Assembly: GCA_023388555.1 (NCBI GenBank)
Contig: JAEWGA010000011.1
Location: 1-27,180, forward strand
Direction: 5' to 3'
DNA length: 27,180 nt
From: Bacteroidota bacterium
GTDB taxonomy: Bacteria > Bacteroidota > Bacteroidia > Bacteroidales > Porphyromonadaceae
Each line of letters opens with the position of its first letter. Position 1 is the stretch's first letter. The notes under the pieces were generated by a model. That model saw only the letters and a list, made by a program, of their open reading frames with translations, searched no databases and was not told where the DNA came from. The position numbers were made by a program, and so were the translations under genes. Positions 15,813 through 24,287 of this stretch are shown here, in pieces.

Positions 15813-16023
15813 ATTATAAATATGCTATAAGTTGGAACGTTCTTACCGTGTAAGATACACAATATATACGGTACTCGTTTCCTAAAGAGGGCGCTGAAAT
15901 GCATCTTTAAGCAGTTTTATCTACTCCTTTGTGTAAGAGGAGGGGCAAAGTGGTTTGCTTTTCCCAAAGGCGCCAACAGGAGTGTTGGCACTGTTTAATA
16001 TTTCACTTACGCCCCCGAAGCCA

Positions 16024-16064
16024 ATAAAAAGCCCCATGGCTGATGCAACTCAACCACGGGGCTT
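16024..16064 (-). terminator. Rho-independent terminator of the rluA-dsbD-mazG unit
   Basis: On the minus strand AAGCCCCGTGG (16054-16064) pairs with CCATGGGGCTT (16029-16039), one wobble, followed by TTTTTATTGG. It begins about 20 bp after the mazG stop. Confidence 0.85.
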
Positions 16065-16084
16065 GGGTAGTATAAATCACAGGG

Positions 16085-16876
16085 TTACTTAGGGTCGGAA
16101 CTTTTGGCTTCCTCCCACCACTTGTCGAGTTCGGGGAGAGTGTAATCTTTAATGGACTTTCCGTTTTCGGTAGCCTTTTTTTCCATGTAGCCAAACCTGT
16201 GCAAGAATTTTGTGTTGGTTCGTTCCAAGGCTGTATCTGGATTTATCCCGTACAACCGAGCCGCATTGATGATACTAAAGAGCAAGTCTCCAATTTCATT
16301 TTCGGTACTCTTTTCCGAACGGGGCGAGCAGAGTTCCTGCTGAACTTCCGCCAGTTCTTCCTGCACCTTGTTCCACACTTGCTCTTTACGTTCCCAGTCG
16401 AACCCTATGTTAGCCGCTTTTTCTTGTATTCGGCAAGCCTTAATCATGGAGGGTAGGCTGGCTGGCACACCCGACATTACGCTCTTTTTTGCGCCCTTTT
16501 CCTTTAGCTTTATTTGTTCCCAATTTTGCTCCACCTCTTCGGCACTTGCAACTGCTGTTGTACCAAATACATGTGGGTGCCTAAAAATTAGCTTTTCGGA
16601 AATAGAGTCGCACACATCGCGGATGTCGAACTGTGCCTTTTCGGCACCTATTTTAGCATAGAAAACAATATGCAGAAGTACATCGCCCAGCTCTTTCTTT
16701 ATATCCTCAATATCGTTTTGGAGAAGGGCTTGGCTGAGCTCAAATACTTCCTCAATAGTGTTCGGGCGGAGGCTTTCGTTGGTTTGTTTAGCATCCCACG
16801 GGCATTTTACACGCAGGGTGTCTATGATATCCAACAGGCGCCCGAACGACGCTAATTGTTCTGCTCTGCTGCTCAT
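16085..16876 (-). CDS. mazG: Nucleoside triphosphate pyrophosphohydrolase MazG
   Basis: 263 residues with the two tandem MazG domains of the E. coli-type enzyme, which hydrolyses (d)NTPs to monophosphate and pyrophosphate and clears non-canonical nucleotides. Domain 1: LRVKCPWDAKQTNESL, then EEVFELSQAL (42-51) and KELGDVLLHIVFYAKI (61-76), the EExxE/ExxD metal-binding set, then IFRHPHVFG. Domain 2: KVQEELAEVQQEL and ENEIGDLLFSIINAARLYG, ending HRFGYMEKK. It lies 8 bp after dsbD, so the two are cotranscribed, with a terminator after it. Confidence 0.94.
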   Translation of the reverse strand: MSSRAEQLASFGRLLDIIDTLRVKCPWDAKQTNESLRPNTIEEVFELSQALLQNDIEDIKKELGDVLLHIVFYAKIGAEKAQFDIRDVCDSISEKLIFRHPHVFGTTAVASAEEVEQNWEQIKLKEKGAKKSVMSGVPASLPSMIKACRIQEKAANIGFDWERKEQVWNKVQEELAEVQQELCSPRSEKSTENEIGDLLFSIINAARLYGINPDTALERTNTKFLHRFGYMEKKATENGKSIKDYTLPELDKWWEEAKSSDPK

Positions 16877-16884
16877 GCTAAGGG

Positions 16885-18972
16885 TTATTTGTTTGCAGAT
16901 TGTTCTTTGAAACGTTTAACAGCACTATCAATAAACTTCAAATACTCTGGCACATCTTCTTTGTAGCCATAGGAGGGGCCTAAAGGCTCTCCATTACCAT
17001 CTATCACTACATAGAAGGGTTGAGCATTTGAGCCAAACTTATGGCTTTGCAAATAGCTCCACTTATCGCCAATGGTTTTTAAAGTTTTCTTTTTGCCGTT
17101 TATGTTCACTTCGATAGGTTGGGGGAGCGAGGTTTTATCGTCCACCATTAGGGTTACAAGAACAACATCGTTCTCTAACCGATGTTTAACCTTGGGGTCC
17201 GTCCATACTGCGGCCTCCATTTTGCGGCAGTTAACACAGCCATACCCCGAGAAGTCTATCATGATGGGTTTATTGTGCTTCCGGGCATATTCAATGGCGG
17301 ATTCATAGTCGTCGAACTTAGCATGCACCTCGGCATCGTACAAGTTAAAGTCCTGGGTGTACAAGGGAGGTGCAAAAGCACTAATAGCTTTAAGGGGGGC
17401 ACCCCATAGGCCGGGTACCATATACACTGCAAAACTTAAGGATATAATGGACATAAACAGGCGAGGAACGGAAACATGATCCGTTGGGCTATCCTTATCG
17501 AACCGTATTTTGCCCATCAGGTATAACCCTAACAGTGCAAATATGATAATCCACAGCGCAACAAATACCTCGCGGTCCAGGATGCGCCAGCCATAAGCAA
17601 GGTCGGCTACCGAGAGGAACTTGAGTGCCAGGGCAAGTTCCAAAAATCCCAATACTACTTTTACACTATTCAACCAGCCGCCACTTTTGGGCATACTTTG
17701 TAGGTAGTTGGGGAATATGGCAAAGAAGCTAAACGGAATAGAAAGTGCCAATGCAAACCCAAACATACCTATTGCTGGCCCTATTTTGCTACCAATGGTG
17801 GCTGCCGAAACCAACAGCGTTCCAATGATGGGACCGGTGCAAGAAAAGGATACCAATGCCAGCGTAAACGCCATAAAGAAGATGCTGAGAATCCCTGTTG
17901 TACTATCGGCCTTGGAGTCCAACTTGTTAGTCCAAGACTGGGGTAGCACCAACTCGAAAGCACCAAAAAAGGATATGGCAAAGAATACAAGCAATAGGAA
18001 GAAAATAATGTTAAATACGGCATTTGTTGCTAATGAGTTAAGCGCACTGGCACCAAATATACCTGTAATTATTAACCCTAAAGCCAGGTAGATAACAATA
18101 ATGGAAATCCCATAGGTTACGGCATCGCGAATTGCTTTACTCCTTGCTTTGGTACGTTTTAGGAAAAAGCTAACGGTCATGGGTATCATGGGCCACACAC
18201 ATGGGGTCATAAGAGCTATAAGCCCACCCAGGAAACCGTATAAAAATATTTTCCACAAGGAGGCATCCACGGCCGAAAGGGTTGCGTCGCCGTGCCCTTT
18301 AAGTTTTTCCACTACGGGAGTCCACAACGGAGAGTCTGCCAACTCGCCATTGGTTTGTATAGGGGTATAGGCAATTGCTTGTTGGCTTATGGTGTCTGTG
18401 GTTGCAGGTTCTGCTTCGTTGGTTGTGGCCGGCACTTCCACTTCTGCAACCTCTTCTTGTGCTGTTGTTGGCGCTTGTGGGGCAGCTGCCGTAATGGGCG
18501 TCTTGATGTCGGTCTCCAATAAAGAGAACTCTTCCCTATCGGGGGGTAGGCATGTTTGGTCGTTACATGCCATGTATTCTATCTCTCCGTTTAACGCGAA
18601 GTTTTTGGGATCCGATATCTGCAGCTTTTGGGTAAAGGTTACCTCTTCCTCAAACCAACGCAGCGTCATGTCGAAGTTGGCATCGTAGCTTTCAACCGGT
18701 TTTTTATTGGCAACAGGTTGCCCTACAACCTTAAATCCCTTTCCTGTAAGGGTAAAGGTTGTGGAGGTAGGGCCTCCTTTAGGCAGGTTTTGGTCATAGA
18801 GGTGCCACTTAGGCTCCATTTTCGCTGTAAGTTTAAGCTCGGCACTTCCGTCGGCTTGGTTGGTTAGTGCAATGTTCCACTTCACAACGCCCGAGATCAT
18901 TTGTGCACTTAAAGGGAGCGCACTTACCAGGAGCAGGAGGAGTAGGGTGAATACTTTGGAGAGATGTTTCAT
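16885..18972 (-). CDS. dsbD: Thiol:disulfide interchange protein DsbD
   Basis: 695 residues, inner membrane. It passes electrons from cytoplasmic thioredoxin to periplasmic thiol proteins. Signal peptide MKHLSKVFTLLLLLLVSALP; N-terminal DsbD-alpha-like domain with MACNDQTCLPP (Cys136, Cys141); Thr/Glu-rich linker (about 155-215); central eight-helix domain with MTPCVWPMIPM (Cys258) and SFSCTGPIIGTLL (Cys378), the transmembrane redox pair; C-terminal thioredoxin domain with FSGYGCVNCRKME (Cys579, Cys582). All three cysteine pairs are present, so the full relay is intact. It follows the RluA-like gene after 50 bp and precedes mazG. Possible clients are c-type cytochrome maturation and disulfide isomerases; none is in the window. 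Confidence 0.94.
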   Translation of the reverse strand: MKHLSKVFTLLLLLLVSALPLSAQMISGVVKWNIALTNQADGSAELKLTAKMEPKWHLYDQNLPKGGPTSTTFTLTGKGFKVVGQPVANKKPVESYDANFDMTLRWFEEEVTFTQKLQISDPKNFALNGEIEYMACNDQTCLPPDREEFSLLETDIKTPITAAAPQAPTTAQEEVAEVEVPATTNEAEPATTDTISQQAIAYTPIQTNGELADSPLWTPVVEKLKGHGDATLSAVDASLWKIFLYGFLGGLIALMTPCVWPMIPMTVSFFLKRTKARSKAIRDAVTYGISIIVIYLALGLIITGIFGASALNSLATNAVFNIIFFLLLVFFAISFFGAFELVLPQSWTNKLDSKADSTTGILSIFFMAFTLALVSFSCTGPIIGTLLVSAATIGSKIGPAIGMFGFALALSIPFSFFAIFPNYLQSMPKSGGWLNSVKVVLGFLELALALKFLSVADLAYGWRILDREVFVALWIIIFALLGLYLMGKIRFDKDSPTDHVSVPRLFMSIISLSFAVYMVPGLWGAPLKAISAFAPPLYTQDFNLYDAEVHAKFDDYESAIEYARKHNKPIMIDFSGYGCVNCRKMEAAVWTDPKVKHRLENDVVLVTLMVDDKTSLPQPIEVNINGKKKTLKTIGDKWSYLQSHKFGSNAQPFYVVIDGNGEPLGPSYGYKEDVPEYLKFIDSAVKRFKEQSANK

Positions 18973-19022
18973 AGGTGATTGTATGAAAAGTGATAAGGTT
19001 GTAAAGTGTAATAAATTAAGGA

Positions 19023-19985
19023 TTAGGGGTGATTTGTTTTGGTTGGCTTGTTACTATTTAAAGAGGGGGTATCGTACCTTAAATAGGTATAGAAATGGCT
19101 GGGGAATGGGCGAGTAAACGATAGCTCTTGTTGCAACTGGTTAGGTAGGCGTAAAACTATTTTTGTTTGCTCCAATGCTATTTTCCCTTTTAGCCCGAAG
19201 TTGGATTGGTTACGCCCGTCTCCCAATATTTGTAAGCCATTGTCGCTTACCAATTTTCGGAGGGAGAAGATGCGGGATGCTCCAACACTAACTTCTACGA
19301 TGTGTAGGTTACCAGCCGAGCTACTTTTTATTTGCCGCAGGTGTGCCTTTACTATTTTGGGTTGCTGTTTTTTTCCTTTAGTTTCCTTGGTTGCACTGGT
19401 GGCCGAAATATCCATTTCTGCCGTCAATAATGTTCCCTGAACAGCCAGTATAAAACGTTGTTCCCGTAGCAGGTGGCCCCACTGCCGTACCGCATTTTCC
19501 TTGGCTTTTAAATTCTTTGCAAATAGTATAAAGCCTGCTGACTCGGAGTCCAGCCTATTCAGCATAAACAGCTTTTGGGCTGGATTGCTTTCTTTAAGGT
19601 ACTGGCTTAAAATCCAAATAACAGTTCGTGTACGGTCCTGATGCGTTGTATTAACCGTATAAATGCCGGCCTTTTTTTCTACTAAAATATAATCATCATC
19701 TTGCCAAACGATGCAAATCTTAGGGTGCGAAAATGGCTTTTGGCAGGAACGCTGGTGCACAGTTATGGTACTTCCAATAGTGGGCGTGTATGTAGCCTGT
19801 GTTGTGGCTTTCCCATTTATGCATATACGGTTTGTTGTTAAGAGTTGTTTTGCGGCGGTTCGGGAGCGTCCCGAGAGGCGTTGCAGAAGCTGCAGTATTG
19901 TATCACTCTCGCGGACGCTGTATCGTTCCTGAACGGGCGATGTATTGTCGCATATAGGGGCTGTTTGTCTCTTTCTTATATCCAT
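19023..19985 (-). CDS. RluA-family RNA pseudouridine synthase, divergent
   Basis: 320 residues. An S4 RNA-binding domain fills about 25-78 (TILQLLQRLSGRSRTAAKQL, INGKATTQ), and the synthase fold follows from about 90: WQDDDYILVEKKAGIYTV (usual 'DDxxLVVNKPAG') and MLNRLDSESAGFILFAKN (142-158). The family motif HRLDxxTSG is changed to NRLDSESAG, keeping the catalytic Asp146 and its Arg. The later 'HQIRxH' motif reads SRIFSLRKL and is followed by GLQILGDGRNQ. A Lys-rich insertion (ATSATKETKGKKQQPKIVKA) lies near 193-212. It most likely modifies rRNA or tRNA, but the target is not predictable and reduced activity is possible. It is first in the unit with dsbD and mazG. Confidence 0.75.
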   Translation of the reverse strand: MDIRKRQTAPICDNTSPVQERYSVRESDTILQLLQRLSGRSRTAAKQLLTTNRICINGKATTQATYTPTIGSTITVHQRSCQKPFSHPKICIVWQDDDYILVEKKAGIYTVNTTHQDRTRTVIWILSQYLKESNPAQKLFMLNRLDSESAGFILFAKNLKAKENAVRQWGHLLREQRFILAVQGTLLTAEMDISATSATKETKGKKQQPKIVKAHLRQIKSSSAGNLHIVEVSVGASRIFSLRKLVSDNGLQILGDGRNQSNFGLKGKIALEQTKIVLRLPNQLQQELSFTRPFPSHFYTYLRYDTPSLNSNKPTKTNHP

Positions 19986-20015
19986 ACGTATGTGAAATCC
20001 TCGGCTATTAAGCTA

Positions 20016-20023
20016 TAAAGGTA
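20016..20023 (-). promoter_or_regulatory. -7-like box before the RluA-like gene
   Basis: On the minus strand TACCTTTA matches TAnnTTTG in all but the last base, about 30 nt before the ATG at 19985. The stretch just upstream holds a weak GCCCC/GGGGC hairpin (about 20045-20070) that could end the malY transcript. Confidence 0.3.
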
Positions 20024-20071
20024 CAGAAAAAGATGCATATCGCCCCTTGTGGCAAGGTAGGAACGGGGCTA

Positions 20072-21253
20072 TTATTGGAGGGTTTGCACAGCACGATGCA
20101 ACCTTTCCATTGCCTCTTTTAGTACCGAACGCGGAACACCAACATTAAGCCTCATGAAGCCTTCGCCGCCAGTTCCAAACATTGTGCCATCGTTAAGCAG
20201 TAGCCCAGCCTTATCTATAAGGAATTTTGTTAGCTCTGCACCACTTTGGAAGCCTAATTTCCGGCAATCTAGGAATATCAGGAAGGAGGCTTCGGGTTTT
20301 AGCATGCTCAGTTGTGGCAAGTTATCGTTAAGGTACTGTTGTACGTAGGCAACATTATCTTCAATATAGGCTATTACGCTTGCCAACCATTCATCGCCTT
20401 GGCTATAGGCTGCCATAACAGCATCGTATGTAGTGGCGCTTGCTGCATCCAGGTGGTTGGCCTCCAAATACCCAAATACTGTTTCGCGCAATTTGTCGTT
20501 GGGTATGTAAAGTTGAGATGCTATAACCCCAGGCATGTTAAATGCTTTGGACGGTGCCATGAAGGACAATGAGCAAGCACGTGCGGTATCGCTAACCGAG
20601 GGGAAGGGGTGATGTTTATATGCTTTGAACGTGAGGTCGGCATGTATTTCATCGCTAATGATGGTTACATTGTGCTTATGTGCAACCTCGGCCACTTTTT
20701 GTAGCTCTTCCACGCTCCACACACGGCCACCGGGGTTATGGGGGTGGCACCATATTAAAATGCGTGCCTGGGCTAAGGCTTTGTCTAACGCATTAAAGTC
20801 TATTTCGTAACGGTTATTTTCCAGTAATAAGGGGGCTTCAACAACTTTGCGCCGGCTGCCGTTAATAACTTGTGCAAAGGGGTGGTATACTGGTGGGCAA
20901 AGTGCTATGCCATCGCCCTCGTGTGTAAGGCATTGGATAACTTTATAAATACCCGACACAATACCAGGGGTATAGCACAGGTGTTTTGCATCGGGTCGGA
21001 ACCCGTAATGCCTCTCAAACCAGTCTTGGAGTACGCCACAGTATTTATCGCATGGGATAGTGTAGCCTAATACACGGTGGGTGAGCCTTTTTTGTATGGC
21101 TTCAATAATAAAGTCGGGGGTTTCAAAGTCCATGTCGGCAATCCACATGGGTAAAATGTCCGTACGGTCTCCTATAAGGTCCCGAATGGCGTCATATTTG
21201 GTACAACTGGTACCGTGTCTGTCTATCAGACGGTCAAAATCTGGTCTTTTCAT
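20072..21253 (-). CDS. MalY/PatB-type PLP-dependent aminotransferase or cystathionine beta-lyase
   Basis: 393 residues, fold-type I PLP enzyme. Motifs: LPMWIADMDFETPDFI (start of family), YTPGIVSGIYKVIQ, PPVYHPF (substrate Tyr loop), WCHPHNPGGRVW (Asn173), ISDEIHADL (Asp201, pairs with the pyridine nitrogen) and SFMAPSKAFNMPG (Lys236, Schiff base). The WIADMDF and SDEIHADL forms mark the MalY/PatB branch, whose members split cystathionine or cysteine to a keto acid, ammonia and thiol. Some members act as plain aminotransferases, and in E. coli MalY also represses the maltose regulon; nothing here points to that. It is a single-gene unit between the B12 operon terminator and the RluA gene. Confidence 0.88.
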   Translation of the reverse strand: MKRPDFDRLIDRHGTSCTKYDAIRDLIGDRTDILPMWIADMDFETPDFIIEAIQKRLTHRVLGYTIPCDKYCGVLQDWFERHYGFRPDAKHLCYTPGIVSGIYKVIQCLTHEGDGIALCPPVYHPFAQVINGSRRKVVEAPLLLENNRYEIDFNALDKALAQARILIWCHPHNPGGRVWSVEELQKVAEVAHKHNVTIISDEIHADLTFKAYKHHPFPSVSDTARACSLSFMAPSKAFNMPGVIASQLYIPNDKLRETVFGYLEANHLDAASATTYDAVMAAYSQGDEWLASVIAYIEDNVAYVQQYLNDNLPQLSMLKPEASFLIFLDCRKLGFQSGAELTKFLIDKAGLLLNDGTMFGTGGEGFMRLNVGVPRSVLKEAMERLHRAVQTLQ

Positions 21254-21418
21254 TGTCGTTATATTTAGGTTGGCACATGCTACAACGGAGCAAATAGCTC
21301 TTTTACGGCTTTAAGATACATCTTTTTGTTAGAAGATAGGTGACTTCCCCCTCAATAATTGGATAATTGTTGTGTTAGGCTGCCTGCCAATGCCCTTTTG
21401 TTGTGGATATGCAGACTA

Positions 21419-21469
21419 TAAAAAAAGAAGTCAGCGCCCTTTTAACTGTTTGGCTAAAAGGACGCTGAC
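21419..21469 (-). terminator. Rho-independent terminator of the B12 uptake operon
   Basis: On the minus strand GTCAGCGTCCTTTTA (21455-21469) pairs with its partner at 21430-21444 with one mismatch and is followed by CTTCTTTTTTT. It lies 150 bp after the last operon gene. Confidence 0.85.
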
Positions 21470-21525
21470 CAAGTACAAAAAAGAGAGAAAGTTAAAATGT
21501 TAAGGTTCGGATAGGTTGTCCGCTA

Positions 21526-21572
21526 CTGGAGGTCCACCTCCCATGCCTTCGGTATACTAATGAAGGCATGGG
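21526..21572. other. Twin hairpins after the last B12 operon gene
   Basis: A perfect 11-bp stem (21540-21550 with 21562-21572, CCCATGCCTTC) adjoins a GGAGGT/ACCTCC hairpin (21526-21539). Neither has a T tract, so they may protect the mRNA 3' end rather than terminate. Confidence 0.5.
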
Positions 21573-21621
21573 GTGGCTGTGGTGTGTGTGGATAGTTTGT
21601 ACAGGGGGGAGCGGATTATTT

Positions 21622-23112
21622 TTATTTAGGCAGGTTGATGTCGGTGAAACCTATCACCTCGGTGGAATTCTCACCCAGCCAACCAGCTTTCACATTCAGT
21701 GCTGTTTGTACCTTAATAAAGTCGATATACAATAGGTTTATGGGTTTTAAGTTTTTGTCCATTGCATCGCTTATTTTAAAGTGGTTTGCATTGGGGGCGG
21801 CATTGTAGTTTATGTCCGTTGTAAGGCGGTCAATAGGGCTAAAGTTGTCCACGTAGCCCCAGTCAAACTCTTTGTTTACCCAATAGGTTCCATTGCCCGA
21901 TTTATCTTCTGTTCTAGGTTCTAACCGGGTTCCTCGCAGGGTGTATTGGTCCTCTTTAATCCAGGCTGGGTAGTAGGAGTTTATAACGTGGTATTGGTTT
22001 CTATCAATAGTACCCTTGTTCCCTTTGTTATCGGTCCAATGTATATGGCTATTGGGGTCCTCAGGGTTGTCAAAGCTGGGTATTTCTTTTTTAGGGCGGT
22101 AGTAGGTTACTTCATAATCCTGTATGGTTTCGGGTTTTCCTGTTTCGCTACCACGTAGTTCGTACCACGTGTCGTCGGGCAAGCCGTTTCCGTTTTCGTC
22201 CTGCATTACCCATACTATACCCGGTTCCGAACTTCCCTTAAAGGAGTTCCCATAAATGGCAAAATCGTAGCTACCAGTATTTTGGATGCTATGGTCAAAG
22301 CCCACTACAATGTAGCCTCCAAACCCACCTAAGGATACGTATTGTTTTTCGTTTAAACGCTTCAGGGCATAATCGTTAGCTTCTTGTTGGTTTTTTGCAC
22401 TATAACCTTCGTTAATGAATTGGCCAGGAGCGGGGCGAAAATCGAACACCTTGGTGGCAGTGGCTTTATGTCCTTTTTTAGGAAGCCTGTTGTTTTTATC
22501 GGGTTCTACTACCGATATCAGTGTGTATGCTGTCCCTTTTTGTTTGTTTTTTGAGGCTATAACTTTTAGGATATAAGTCCCTACTTTGTTAGCCTGATAT
22601 TGGTAGGTATTTCCCGTTTGGCTGGCATCCTTAACATTATCTATATACCATTCAAAGGATACCTCTTGGGGGGCTGTGAGTGTTGGGCTTATTGTAATGG
22701 TTTGCCCCTTGGCAACAGTAATTTGGCTGTTTGGAAAGCTTATGGCTATTCCGGCAGAGGAGTCTTCGGCAGAAAAGGCCTTTAAGGATACCGTTTGGCT
22801 ACTTTTCCCAAAGCGGGAGGATACCTCTAACCTAACCTGTATGGTTTCTGGGCGAATGGCATAATAGGTGTATGTAGGAGTAGTAGCCACTAAGCTCTCA
22901 CCAATATACCAGGCATACTGGGAGCGCGCATCGGTATGCTCAATTGTGGGGCTAAGGGTTATCTTCTCCCCTAACGGAATGGTGTACTCCGCTTTCTCAA
23001 ACACTATTTGGGGTGGTACTGCTGGATCGTCCACCTTCATACAGCCCACCGTTATTGTTAATAATAGCAGGGTGCTGCATAAGTAAAATAGGCATAGTCT
23101 GTTTGCATTCAT
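21622..23112 (-). CDS. Surface lipoprotein with Ig/PKD-like repeats, third gene of the B12 operon
   Basis: 496 residues. Signal peptide with a Cys24 lipobox variant (LTITVGC). Two Ig/PKD-like modules follow: about 32-112 (ITLSPTIEHTDARSQYAWYI, then IQVRLEVSSRFGKSSQTVSL) and about 118-202 (ITISPTLTAPQEVSFEWYID, then GTYILKVIASKNKQKGTAYT). The C-terminal ~290 residues form a separate domain with GGFGGYIVVGFDHSIQNTG, DFAIYGNSF, VMQDENGNGLPDDTWYELRG and YINYNAAP-like stretches; the DENGNGLPDD segment is an acidic loop that could bind Ca2+. Proteins of this build accompany btuB/btuG genes in Bacteroidales, so a role in surface cobalamin capture or handling is inferred from context only. It begins 21 bp after the BtuG-like gene and precedes the terminator. 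Confidence 0.75.
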   Translation of the reverse strand: MNANRLCLFYLCSTLLLLTITVGCMKVDDPAVPPQIVFEKAEYTIPLGEKITLSPTIEHTDARSQYAWYIGESLVATTPTYTYYAIRPETIQVRLEVSSRFGKSSQTVSLKAFSAEDSSAGIAISFPNSQITVAKGQTITISPTLTAPQEVSFEWYIDNVKDASQTGNTYQYQANKVGTYILKVIASKNKQKGTAYTLISVVEPDKNNRLPKKGHKATATKVFDFRPAPGQFINEGYSAKNQQEANDYALKRLNEKQYVSLGGFGGYIVVGFDHSIQNTGSYDFAIYGNSFKGSSEPGIVWVMQDENGNGLPDDTWYELRGSETGKPETIQDYEVTYYRPKKEIPSFDNPEDPNSHIHWTDNKGNKGTIDRNQYHVINSYYPAWIKEDQYTLRGTRLEPRTEDKSGNGTYWVNKEFDWGYVDNFSPIDRLTTDINYNAAPNANHFKISDAMDKNLKPINLLYIDFIKVQTALNVKAGWLGENSTEVIGFTDINLPK

Positions 23113-23133
23113 AGTGTACTCATTTTTTGTGAG

Positions 23134-24285
23134 TTATTTGTACACAAAGGCAAAGTGCCCAGGTATATCACCTGTGAAAACTTTCCATTTAAGTTTACCT
23201 TGGGGTGAATAACAGAGTAATGTTCCGGGCGATACATAATCCTTTGCATCGGTAATGAAAATATCTTTGGTATCGGGGTGCACTTTTATGCCGTAAGGTA
23301 TTTCAATATCCTTTTCTGTGCCGTCCGTAATGAAGTTTTCTGTTACTAATTTGTGGGTACGTATATTGAAGATGGCATAGGATATCCTATTCTTGTCGGA
23401 CTTTTTGCTGTAAGAAACGGCATACAAGTATGCGGAGTCGCCCACAATATCGAAATTGGATACGGGGAGGTCCAACCTGTCGGTAACCACATCCTTTTTG
23501 GGGTCTATGAAATAGAGTGCCGAGGGTACATCGTAATAATCTCCTCTGCTGGAAACAATGATTTCGCCATATTTTGTGGTTCGTAGCCGATGCAAGTTGA
23601 TGGCAACATCTATCTTCTTTATTTCCTTAAAGGTGTTAAGGTCTATTACCGATACTGTACGGTCATAATTAGGGAACATATACCCGCCCGAGTTGGCTAC
23701 GTATAGTTTGTCCTTATAAAAGTCCAACTCTTCGGGCTGAAATCCAACAATACAAGAGTCCTTTTTCTCGAGGGTTAGAGTATCTATTTTTACTACATAT
23801 CCTGGGCGTGCATTTTGGTCGAACTGTACAGGTGCAACATAGGAGCTGGCATAAGCATAGCCATCCTTAAACCTAATATAACGCACATTAGGGATTTTAA
23901 TTTCGCCCAAATGCACACCTGTTTTAGCGTCCATTACCTCTATGTAGTTGGATACATTAATTACCGCATAGGCTTTGGTGCCATAAACCTGAATGTCGTT
24001 ACCCACATCGCCAAGCTCTTTAACCACTTCGGGGTTTTTCTCGGCATAAATATTGCGGTGGTATATTCCTCGGTGCAAATCCATAAAGTCCAACGATGCT
24101 CTGTTGGAACCCATATTGCCTTCGCATAAAAGGTAGAAGCCACGGATTTTGCTGTTTTGGATATCGTCGTACTGAAACACCTGGGTAGTAATACTATCCG
24201 AGGGGATTATTTCGTATTCGCCCCGGCAGCCCCAAGCGCAACACAAAACAAATAGCAGGAGTAAAGGGTTGTAAAAGGCTCTCAT
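23134..24285 (-). CDS. btuG: BtuG-like YncE/DUF5074 beta-propeller surface lipoprotein
   Basis: 383 residues. Lipobox ending CAWGC, Cys20 lipidated. The rest is a seven-bladed YncE-like propeller: IEVMDAKTGVHLGEIKIP, VRYIRFKDGYAYASSYVA, YVVKIDTLTLEKKDSCIV, KLYVANSGG, VSVIDLNTFKEIKKIDV and IPYGIKVHPDTKDIFITDA. In Bacteroides thetaiotaomicron BtuG2 is such a propeller, sits as a lid on the TonB receptor BtuB2 and binds cobinamide/cobalamin very tightly; that is established for the family. Here the gene starts two bases after the stop of the btuB-like receptor and both lie behind a cobalamin riboswitch, which supports the same role. The exact ligand-binding residues cannot be assigned by eye. 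Confidence 0.85.
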   Translation of the reverse strand: MRAFYNPLLLLFVLCCAWGCRGEYEIIPSDSITTQVFQYDDIQNSKIRGFYLLCEGNMGSNRASLDFMDLHRGIYHRNIYAEKNPEVVKELGDVGNDIQVYGTKAYAVINVSNYIEVMDAKTGVHLGEIKIPNVRYIRFKDGYAYASSYVAPVQFDQNARPGYVVKIDTLTLEKKDSCIVGFQPEELDFYKDKLYVANSGGYMFPNYDRTVSVIDLNTFKEIKKIDVAINLHRLRTTKYGEIIVSSRGDYYDVPSALYFIDPKKDVVTDRLDLPVSNFDIVGDSAYLYAVSYSKKSDKNRISYAIFNIRTHKLVTENFITDGTEKDIEIPYGIKVHPDTKDIFITDAKDYVSPGTLLCYSPQGKLKWKVFTGDIPGHFAFVYK

Positions 24286-24287
24286 AA

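Larger units (their letters stand above)
21254..21621. other. Intergenic region between malY-type gene and B12 operon
   Basis: It holds the operon's terminator (21419-21469) and two further hairpins at 21526-21572. The stretch 21254-21418 upstream of the MalY-type gene has a small GAGC/GCTC hairpin near 21293 but no clear TAnnTTTG box. No gene is seen. Confidence 0.6.
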
